NCBI RefSeq assembly: GCF_900176355.1 | Contig: NZ_FWXI01000006.1 | Span: 125,140-189,139, forward strand | Direction of reading: 5' to 3' | Source of the DNA: Sporomusa malonica | Lineage (GTDB): Bacteria; Bacillota; Negativicutes; Sporomusales; Sporomusaceae | Length of the DNA stretch: 64,000 nt | Part shown: positions 57,667 to 64,000 of the stretch, piece by piece | How positions within the stretch are numbered: the stretch's first letter is position 1 | Layout: the number at the start of each line of letters is the position of its first letter | The notes under the pieces: generated by a model | The model's input: the letters and a program-made list of their open reading frames with translations, nothing else | Database searches by the model: none | What the model was told of the DNA's origin: nothing | Made by a program: the position numbers and the translations under genes

Positions 57667-57706
57667 AATAATTGATATGAATCTACAATTATCGATACGA
57701 ATCTAC
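57667..57706. repeat. Tandem 20-bp direct repeat between fliL and fliM
   Basis: Two head-to-tail 20-bp units match at 17 of 20 positions (AATAATTGATATGAATCTAC and AATTATCGATACGAATCTAC on the plus strand). They run across the fliL stop codon. The 118-base spacer is AT-rich and has a TATAAT-like box (near 57660) without a clear -35. Confidence 0.75.
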
Positions 57707-58182
57707 TGTAAAACGAAATTGGTTATATAGATATCATAGACCCTTTCTTCAGTGAGAGTCTTATTAATTTCATTTTTCAGCATCTCTTTTAGCTGATCTT
57801 GTTTTGCCGGATCAAAGTCTTCCAGTTTCTGTGACCGTAAAACATAGACAGCGGTGTCTAATATCCTAATTTCTTCAGGGGATTGCGTTTTTCCCTCTTT
57901 CGGTGCTGCATTCTTATCAGGCTTTAGTTCTACGATTAAGCCAATTTTAAGATAGCGACCACTGTTTACACCGCCGATATTGAGAATAAGCCCTTCCTTT
58001 GTATCACCAAGCTTAATAAACTGTCCTGGCTCACGCTGGGATGCTTTTTTTTCGACTGTTTTGTCAGCCACAACTCGGGTAGCAATCAAATATGAAATAC
58101 CACCGGCTAAAATTAAGCCAACCACAATCAAGATGATGATGACCATCATCGACATTTTCTTTGGTTTTTCTTCTTCAGCCAC
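57703..58182 (-). CDS. fliL: Flagellar basal body-associated protein FliL
   Basis: 159 aa, with a single membrane segment (about residues 9-32) and the FliL domain with DTAVYVLRSQKLEDFD and the ending TNFVLQ. Stabilises the stator around the motor. The stop codon lies inside the 20-bp tandem repeat. Confidence 0.95.
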   Translation of the reverse strand: MAEEEKPKKMSMMVIIILIVVGLILAGGISYLIATRVVADKTVEKKASQREPGQFIKLGDTKEGLILNIGGVNSGRYLKIGLIVELKPDKNAAPKEGKTQSPEEIRILDTAVYVLRSQKLEDFDPAKQDQLKEMLKNEINKTLTEERVYDIYITNFVLQ

Positions 58183-58254
58183 TGGTGCACCTCCATTTAC
58201 AGTGTATTTTTCCTAGTTTCTAAATTATATTAATACATAAACTGTTATGTTAGT

Positions 58255-58452
58255 TTACCGCATATTTTTAAACAAGGCTCGGCGATAATCCATTACTTTG
58301 CGTACAATTTCATCCATCGACTCTTCAACAATTAGTTTCTTGCCACTAGTCAATGTGATTACTGTGTCTGGCGTCTCTTCAATGGTCTCGATTAGCTCCG
58401 CATTAACAATAAAATCACGATCCTGTGACTTAAGTTTTGTAACCCTAATCAT
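58255..58452 (-). CDS. swrD: Flagellar protein FlbD/SwrD
   Basis: 65 aa from the ATG at 58452, with GGAGGGATTAG upstream. FlbD family (SwrD/YlzI of Bacillus, which raises flagellar power). It begins MIRVTKLKSQDRDFIVNAE and keeps the pattern TLTSGKKLIVEES. Placed between flgE and fliL as in Bacillus. Confidence 0.92.
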   Translation of the reverse strand: MIRVTKLKSQDRDFIVNAELIETIEETPDTVITLTSGKKLIVEESMDEIVRKVMDYRRALFKNMR

Positions 58453-58528
58453 ACTAATCCCTCCTAATCTAAATTTCTCAAAGAATAAGTAGCGGAAGGG
58501 AGGCATTCCCCCCGCTACCTTACATTAG

Positions 58529-60631
58529 TTACCGTTTCAGATTAGCCAATTGTTCCAGCATTTCGTCAGAAGTTGTAATGATTTTGGAGTTCGCCTGGAA
58601 GCCGCGCTGAGTAATGATCATATTACTGAATTCTTGCGCTAAGTCAACATTCGACATCTCTAACGAGCCTGGGCTAAATTTACCCCGCCCCCCAGTGTCA
58701 CTTGTCCCAATTTGCGGATCACCTGAGTTGGTAGATTTAACAAACATACTCTCGCCCACTTTATTTAAACCTGCAGGATTATTAAAGACCGCTAAAGCAA
58801 CTTGAGCTAAGTTCTGACTCATTCCATTAGTGAACCGCCCGACAATAGTCCCTGTGGGGTCAATGGATACAGTACTCAAGGTACCTGCTGCATAGCCATC
58901 CTGTCCGCTGGCCAGAGCAGTAGACTCACCCCCATACTGGGTCATAGTAGAAAAGTCTGGAGTCACAGTAAACGGACCAGCGCCAGAATATGGACTGGGG
59001 GGTGTAAGACCAGTTGGATCAATTGTAAATGTTGCCGAGGAGGCACTTGCAAATGTCCCATCAGTATTAAAGCTAACTACTACCGGCACAGAGGAAGACA
59101 GGTTAGCTACAGTCACACCATTTGAGTCCACCACCGTGCTGTCAGGCATAAACGACCATGTATTGTCTGCTGTTTTTTCAAATGTTCCATTCAGTTTATA
59201 GGCATTTCCCTGCGAATCATATACATTAATAGAAGTTGGAACATCGGATGTTTTATCATTTGCAGCGGCAGCTGTCGTTGCCGCTGTGGCCGTTGCCGTT
59301 ACAGCTAAGTCTGCAGTGGTCTTAGCTGTAACGGCATCTGTAGCCAGACCCGCAGCCGCTCCTGCAGTAACCGCAGTTTGAGCAGTAGTTACTGCAGTTT
59401 GAGCGGCAGTAGCTGCCTTCTTGGCGGCAGTAGCGGCTGTAGCAGTTAAAGCAATTGCATCTTCAGGTGTCCCTGAAGCAGGCGTAGTACCATATGCAGC
59501 TATTACCGCTGCTTGAGCAGCTACTGCTGCTGTATCAGCAGCTATAGCTGCATCATTAGCAGCTATAGCTGCTGCTTTCGCAGCTGCTGTGGCTGCATCT
59601 AAGGTCGTAGCTTTAGCTAGGCTTGCGTTTGTTGATGCAACTGCAGCTGTCGTATCAATTACGGCTTTAGCGGTAGCTGTAAGCGTGCCATATGTTAAAT
59701 TGTAAGTCGCAATAGCTGCAGCATCTCCAGCTACCAGTGCAGCAGTAGCTGCAGCATCGTTTGCAATAAATTGCGGATTTGTGGGATCATATGCCAGTGC
59801 CGCTTTGGCATCAACTGACGCTTTGGCTGTGGTCGATAACAAAGCATAAGCTGTATTAACACTTGTAAGCAATGCAGCATCTCCGGCAACAATTCCGGAA
59901 TTAGCTGTAGCTAGGTCTGCAACAGCTGCATCGTATACTGCTTTAGCTGTAGTTTTCGCTATGGCTGCTGTGGCGGCTTCATTTGTCGCTGTAGTTAAGA
60001 GAGCAGCTGCATCTGTAACGGCATTTGCGGTTGCTGCTGTAGCTAACGGAGCAGCATTTGTAGCCGCAGATGCAGGCCCTAGCGCATTAGCACTCGCCGA
60101 TAAATTATTGACATAAGACAACTTACTTGTCACTTGCGCAGGCATAGCGGAACCTACTGGAATCTGAATACTTTTTGCTTCTTGTTTGGAGTTAATCACA
60201 CCTTTAGAATCTGCTGCCCACCCCATTACCTTGTAACCTGTACCAGGTACCAAGTAGTTACCTTCAGTATCAAAGTCAAACGCACCGGCACGGGTAAATA
60301 CTTGGTTAAGCCCATCACTCAGAACAAAAAACCCCTGTCCTGAAATGGCTAAATCTGTCTGCTTGCCTGTTGGCTGAAAGCTTCCGTCAGTAAATATCGT
60401 ATCAATACTGGCCAAACCCATGCCCATCCCGATCTGCATCGGATTAGTGCCGCCACGGTTGCCTTGAGCACTGGAGGCGCCTTGCAGTGTCTGACTTAAC
60501 ATATCCTGAAAAGTGACGCGACCTGATTTAAAACCTACAGTATTCACATTGGCAATATTATTACCAATAACATCCATACGGGTCTGATGGTTTTTGAGGC
60601 CGGAAACGCCGGCAAATAATGAACGCATCAT
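58529..60631 (-). CDS. flgE: Flagellar hook protein FlgE with large Ala-rich insert
   Basis: 700 aa, almost twice the usual ~400. The N-terminal rod/hook signature MRSLFAGVSGLKNHQTRMDVIGNNIAN and the C-terminal DLAQEFSNMIITQRGFQANSK are normal, as is the core LAISGQGFFVLSDG. Residues 179-460 are an insert of about 280 residues dominated by Ala and Thr, joining NNLSAS to TSDVPTSINVYDSQGN. AGAGGAGG is upstream of the start. Confidence 0.95.
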   Translation of the reverse strand: MMRSLFAGVSGLKNHQTRMDVIGNNIANVNTVGFKSGRVTFQDMLSQTLQGASSAQGNRGGTNPMQIGMGMGLASIDTIFTDGSFQPTGKQTDLAISGQGFFVLSDGLNQVFTRAGAFDFDTEGNYLVPGTGYKVMGWAADSKGVINSKQEAKSIQIPVGSAMPAQVTSKLSYVNNLSASANALGPASAATNAAPLATAATANAVTDAAALLTTATNEAATAAIAKTTAKAVYDAAVADLATANSGIVAGDAALLTSVNTAYALLSTTAKASVDAKAALAYDPTNPQFIANDAAATAALVAGDAAAIATYNLTYGTLTATAKAVIDTTAAVASTNASLAKATTLDAATAAAKAAAIAANDAAIAADTAAVAAQAAVIAAYGTTPASGTPEDAIALTATAATAAKKAATAAQTAVTTAQTAVTAGAAAGLATDAVTAKTTADLAVTATATAATTAAAANDKTSDVPTSINVYDSQGNAYKLNGTFEKTADNTWSFMPDSTVVDSNGVTVANLSSSVPVVVSFNTDGTFASASSATFTIDPTGLTPPSPYSGAGPFTVTPDFSTMTQYGGESTALASGQDGYAAGTLSTVSIDPTGTIVGRFTNGMSQNLAQVALAVFNNPAGLNKVGESMFVKSTNSGDPQIGTSDTGGRGKFSPGSLEMSNVDLAQEFSNMIITQRGFQANSKIITTSDEMLEQLANLKR
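59252..60097 (-). repeat. Ala/Thr-rich internally duplicated insert in flgE
   Basis: About 282 codons of low-complexity coding sequence. A clear internal duplication pairs residues 249-279 (AGDAALLTSVNTAYALL..TTAKASVDAKAA) with 301-330 (AGDAAAIATYNLTYGTLTATAKAVIDTTAA). Helical heptad-like alternation suggests coiled helices on the outer hook surface. Confidence 0.85.
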
Positions 60632-60727
60632 AGTAGAATAATGACCTCCTCTAAATTAAAATTCAATTAAATTTAGCTGCATCTGTCAGTCAGCAGCTTT
60701 GACGGGCTTCCTCAAGAGGTCCAGCCC

Positions 60728-61129
60728 TTAAATAATTACTGCACTGTCAATATTAGTAAATACATTATCTTTCATACTGTCGCCATCCAAAGCCGTGATT
60801 ACTGTCCTATTTTTAACACTTACAACAAAGGCTAGGCTGTTATTCATTAAGATTAGTGACTCTTTTGCACCTTTTTGTGCCGCTTTCTCGACAGCCTGGC
60901 TTAGTTGGCTGAGTTGACTGCTGTCAAGCTGGATCTTGCGGCTGTTTAGCCGCTGCAATGCATGCTGCGAAAACTTGACACCAGATATCTCTTGTTCTAA
61001 CATCTGGTTAAAACTAGAGCCTGTGCCTGCTTTATTCGCTGCAGTACTTGGCTGGGCTCCTACCGGTTTGAGTGGTGAAACAACCGTTGGCATTGGCTGG
61101 TACGGATTATAAATACGACTATCAGCCAT
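60728..61129 (-). CDS. Flagellar operon protein (TIGR02530 type)
   Basis: 133 aa, the small conserved protein found between flgD and flgE in many Bacillota. Family core GVKFSQHALQRLNSRKIQLD, followed by the ending VKNRTVITALDGDSMKDNVFTNID. Role unknown; no membrane segment. It abuts flgD (shared base 61129). The 96-base gap after it contains only small inverted repeats. Confidence 0.88.
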   Translation of the reverse strand: MADSRIYNPYQPMPTVVSPLKPVGAQPSTAANKAGTGSSFNQMLEQEISGVKFSQHALQRLNSRKIQLDSSQLSQLSQAVEKAAQKGAKESLILMNNSLAFVVSVKNRTVITALDGDSMKDNVFTNIDSAVII

Positions 61130-61542
61130 TATGCTTTAGTCAGCCCTGGAATCTCCACAGCCGTTACAGCACTTAATTCAACTGAGGTGTCGCCAATAAG
61201 TAACTTAGGTTCACCATCAACCATTCTTACTGAGGTAACTATACCAGTCTGTTCTACAGCATTACTATCAGTATATTTTATTTGCATACCAATCATATTG
61301 CTGGCTTGTGTCATAGCCATGGAAGAATTCATATTCTGCATTTGTTCCAAACTTGAAAATTGCGCCATTTGAGCAATGAATTCTTTATCTTCCATCGGAT
61401 TCATCGGGTCTTGATATTGAAGCTGAGTAGTCAATAATTTTAAGAAATCATTTTTTCCCAGTTCGTCATTCGCCTTACGATTCGTTTGACTTGTATCAGA
61501 TGTGCTCTGATTCGTATTACCAACTCCAAATACACTAGCCAT
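61129..61542 (-). CDS. flgD: Flagellar hook capping protein FlgD
   Basis: 137 aa, the short form with the conserved N-terminus ([36 protein letters not shown]) and a short C-terminal barrel fragment. Caps the growing hook. Confidence 0.95.
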   Translation of the reverse strand: MASVFGVGNTNQSTSDTSQTNRKANDELGKNDFLKLLTTQLQYQDPMNPMEDKEFIAQMAQFSSLEQMQNMNSSMAMTQASNMIGMQIKYTDSNAVEQTGIVTSVRMVDGEPKLLIGDTSVELSAVTAVEIPGLTKA

Positions 61543-61560
61543 CTCAAATTCCTCCTTATT

Positions 61561-63111
61561 CTAGATACGGTAATCTACACCCGATTGCGTACCCAATCCA
61601 GTGACTTTCCCTGAATTATTCTCGCTCCCAATTGCCTCAATAAAGTCGTCTGACGATTTCTTATTATTTAACTTAATTATCTGCTGACGCGAACTGCGAT
61701 CATGATCTTGATTTGGAGAAAATTGGCTTAGTCCGGCATATACGCTCACATTTTCTACTTTTAGACCATTATTAGCCAAATCTTGTTTAAGTTGGGGAAG
61801 AGATGCCTCAATGATACTGCGTACTTCAGTATTATCAGAATGGAAACTAGCTTTGACTGTGCCATTCTCAATAACTACCTTGAGGGTAAGTTCACCAAGA
61901 TGTTCAGGCTTAAGCTTAATAATCATTTCCGTATTTTGTGGCTTAGAAATAATTTTTGTTTGCTCAACTATCTGGTCGACGACTTGATGGATATCTGTTA
62001 ACGAATTCGGTTGCTGTTGAGTCTCCGTAACTGATGTTGTCCCAAGTGTATCACTTTTAGCCAATAGCGATTCCATACCTTGTACAATCATGTGGGGAGT
62101 AAATATGTCGACAGTGTCAGCACTTGTATCTTGAACCACTTGAGGCTGTGTGAACAGGTTTTGGTCTGTTGAGCTTTCGTTTTGTCTCTCACTATTAAAC
62201 TGTTGTTTAGAACTTTTATCCTGCAAACTTACGACAGGGATAAAGTTTGGATCTACAGCTTGCATAGAATCACTCGCTATGGTTTTCGACAACACCGACT
62301 CAGTAACAGCAGTTGTAAGAAGTGTTGATGAGGTATCAGCTTGGTCTGGGCTGTTTGTTAGAATAGCATTCATGTTTTTTATCTGCATAGGCTGCTGATC
62401 AATACCAGTTTCAAAAAGTGTTGAGGAAGGATCAGCTTGGTCTGGGCTGTTTGTTAAAATAACATTCTCAGTTCTCGCTGTTGTTGGCTGATCCTTACTG
62501 GACTGATGTAAGCTTGGCAACAGATCCGGTGTCTGGTTAATTTGACTATTCACTACGTCACAATTATCAGCAAGTGTTGCAAGCGACTGAACATTCTGCC
62601 CTGACGAGACTACAGGTGCTTCAGAAAAATTGACCGAAACCGCAGCTATAGAGGCAGTAGTTGATTCTGTTGGTGCATCCGCCACATCGGTGGCCGTTTG
62701 CACCGGAATTATCATTTGCACAACTATTGCACTATTATTAATAGCAATTGGCATATCCGGACTTGACTGTGCTGTCTCTACAGAATCAGCTTCGGGTGTA
62801 TTAATATCGAGAATACTAGACAAATCAGTCCCCGTTTGGTCGGTGGTAGAATCTAGATTTTTCTTTACTAAGTTAGCCACACCACTAGGAACTATAGATG
62901 TATTAAGTGGCTTAATCTCGACAGCATTTAACTGCTCGACAGTATTCTGGTTCTTTTCTTGAGTAGTTTTGTTAGATTGCGACACTGCGTTATTGAGAGA
63001 ATCACTAAAGCTAGTTCTCTGCGCACTCTTCGTCTTAGGATTAACAGTTTTACCAGGTAATGCCGACGTTTCCATCTGGTTCGGTTTCAACATATTTAAT
63101 GCTACATTCAT
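61561..63111 (-). CDS. fliK: Flagellar hook-length control protein FliK
   Basis: 516 aa from the ATG at 63111 behind GGAGGTG. Long Ser/Thr/Gln/Asp-rich ruler region to about 370, then the FliK C-terminal domain (EMIIKLKPEHLGELTLKVVIENG), which contacts FlhB. The ruler contains a 51-bp duplication. Confidence 0.93.
   Translation of the reverse strand: MNVALNMLKPNQMETSALPGKTVNPKTKSAQRTSFSDSLNNAVSQSNKTTQEKNQNTVEQLNAVEIKPLNTSIVPSGVANLVKKNLDSTTDQTGTDLSSILDINTPEADSVETAQSSPDMPIAINNSAIVVQMIIPVQTATDVADAPTESTTASIAAVSVNFSEAPVVSSGQNVQSLATLADNCDVVNSQINQTPDLLPSLHQSSKDQPTTARTENVILTNSPDQADPSSTLFETGIDQQPMQIKNMNAILTNSPDQADTSSTLLTTAVTESVLSKTIASDSMQAVDPNFIPVVSLQDKSSKQQFNSERQNESSTDQNLFTQPQVVQDTSADTVDIFTPHMIVQGMESLLAKSDTLGTTSVTETQQQPNSLTDIHQVVDQIVEQTKIISKPQNTEMIIKLKPEHLGELTLKVVIENGTVKASFHSDNTEVRSIIEASLPQLKQDLANNGLKVENVSVYAGLSQFSPNQDHDRSSRQQIIKLNNKKSSDDFIEAIGSENNSGKVTGLGTQSGVDYRI
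62321..62467 (-). repeat. 51-bp direct repeat in fliK
   Basis: Copies at 62321-62371 and 62417-62467 match at about 46 of 51 bases and encode AILTNSPDQADTSSTL and ILTNSPDQADPSSTL. Offset of 96 bases is a whole number of codons. Confidence 0.85.
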
Positions 63112-63144
63112 TTTTTCACCTCCTTTCAACTTCTTGGAATTATA

Positions 63145-63768
63145 CTAAAGGGTAAGCGGCTGAGCCTGCCCTTTAAGCATATCTTGAGTTAAGCGAGCGG
63201 CCCGTTTAGAGTCAAGCAACGCCAGAATTTTAGACACTTGTTCTTCTTCCATTTTACTGAAGATAGCAATAACAGTAGGATCATCAAGCTCTTGCATAAT
63301 GGCTATGGCTTCTTCAGGTTTCATTGCACCATACAAACGGGCCAGTTTGGAAATACGCTTAGCTTCTTCCTGTTGCTTAAGCTTAGCTTGTTTCTCTAAG
63401 TCTTCTTTTGTGATTATATTAGGGTTTGCTGGCTGAGGAACTGGAAGAGTCGGTATTGGCTGTCGTGTCTGTGTCTGATTTGGTTTAACAGGTGCTGTTT
63501 GCTGGCCATTCGAACCATCTTCTTCTAATTCTACAGTCTCAAAGTTGGTTTTCGGAAAAAAACCACCAATTACCGGGTATTTAGCTAAATTCATATCATT
63601 AGCCAATTTTTCTACGTCAATCAATTTCAAGTAGATACCGGCGGCAAAACCGATAACGATTAAAATCAATAATGCTACGGCTATTGCCATAACTTTAAAC
63701 ATCAAGCCTGACTTAGACTGTGGCAGCTGTTTAGAGTTTGCAACAGGAGCTTTTGGTTTTTCAGCCAT
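63145..63768 (-). CDS. MotE/YlxF-like flagellar membrane protein
   Basis: 207 aa. A membrane segment (about residues 25-47), a Pro/Gln-rich linker, coiled-coil (EDLEKQAKLKQQEEAKR) and a C-terminal MgtE N-domain (KPEEAIAIMQELDDPTVIAI). This corresponds in position and layout to YlxF before fliK in Bacillus. Function uncertain; MotE of rhizobia is a stator chaperone. Confidence 0.88.
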   Translation of the reverse strand: MAEKPKAPVANSKQLPQSKSGLMFKVMAIAVALLILIVIGFAAGIYLKLIDVEKLANDMNLAKYPVIGGFFPKTNFETVELEEDGSNGQQTAPVKPNQTQTRQPIPTLPVPQPANPNIITKEDLEKQAKLKQQEEAKRISKLARLYGAMKPEEAIAIMQELDDPTVIAIFSKMEEEQVSKILALLDSKRAARLTQDMLKGQAQPLTL

Positions 63769-63785
63769 GATTTAGTCAGACTCCT

Positions 63786-64000
63786 CTACTTGGCCAGTGA
63801 TAATACCCTGGCTACATAGTTGCGTGTTTCACTGTACGGCGGAACACCGTTATAATTTTTTACTGCTTGCGGCCCAGCATTATAGGCAGCTACAGCTTTA
63901 GTAACATCGCCACCAAACATTGTCAGCATCTGTTTTAGATAACGAACACCACCGTCAATATTCTCATACGGATCAGTAATATTACGCACATCGAGCGAGC
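63786..64000 (-). CDS. Lytic transglycosylase (GH23), N-terminal part beyond window
   Basis: Only the last ~71 codons are present; the frame runs off base 64000. The GH23 C-terminal motifs [14 protein letters not shown] and [17 protein letters not shown] are clear, followed by [14 protein letters not shown]. The glutamate catalytic site lies upstream of the window. In a flagellar operon it likely opens peptidoglycan for the rod. Eighteen bases separate it from the MotE-like gene. Confidence 0.9.
   Translation of the reverse strand, partial: SLDVRNITDPYENIDGGVRYLKQMLTMFGGDVTKAVAAYNAGPQAVKNYNGVPPYSETRNYVARVLSLAK

Noticed and set aside
59252-60097. Frameshift or chimeric gene inside flgE
   Set aside because: The frame is continuous, and normal FlgE sequence resumes on both sides of the insert.

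Overview
The window is a dense block of housekeeping, cell-envelope and motility genes, and every gene I can support lies on the minus strand. Gene content points to a spore-forming, flagellated member of the Bacillota. The markers are a Gram-positive-type PolC replicase, RNase J, a YlxY-like sporulation deacetylase homologue, YmxH, RnpM/YlxQ, FliY, CheC/CheD, and SwrB- and SwrD-like proteins. The order is strikingly like the Bacillus subtilis run from the fla/che operon through rpsB to dapA-rnjB. The short EF-Ts, the exonuclease-less PolC and the inserted ferredoxin make class Negativicutes (Sporomusa/Pelosinus relatives) my best guess. That is inference from gene content, not a search.

Read in the direction of transcription (right to left), the window starts inside a long flagellar/chemotaxis operon at 64000-38205. 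Its genes are: lytic transglycosylase (partial), MotE-like, fliK, flgD, flagellar operon protein, flgE, swrD/flbD, fliL, fliM, fliY, cheY, fliO, fliP, fliQ, fliR, flhB, flhA, flhF, flhG, a PilZ protein, cheB, cheA, cheW, cheC, cheD, a small membrane protein, sigD, a FapA-like protein, a Gln-rich protein and a SwrB-like protein. They encode the export gate, hook, switch, chemotaxis signalling and flagellar sigma factor. Next come translation, nucleotide, isoprenoid and lipid genes (38150-27200): rpsB, tsf, pyrH, frr, a 66-aa ORF, a 2[4Fe-4S] ferredoxin, uppS, cdsA, dxr, rseP, ispG, proS, then mgtC and polC.

The rimP-nusA-rnpM-ylxQ-infB-rbfA-nrnA-truB-ribF operon (23460-15290) follows from a good promoter, with a hairpin in its leader. 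Then come rpsO, pnp, the YlxY-like gene, a GH18 hydrolase/amidase pair, the M16 peptidase mlpA, dut, small genes including ymxH and a YflT-like stress protein, and the lysine-pathway operon dapB-asd-lysC-dapA (5803-1797) behind a clear lysine riboswitch. The window ends inside an RNase J gene.

No tRNA, rRNA, CRISPR array or complete mobile element is visible. I did not find a convincing entirely new multi-gene system. The most notable observations are: a PolC with no proofreading exonuclease but an intact PHP site; a PilZ gene that seems to need an AUU start codon; a hook protein with a ~280-residue Ala-rich insert; a hairpin overlapping the ribosome-binding site of a stress gene; a probable NusA-operon attenuator; and an IS200/IS605-like hairpin pair abutting dapA.
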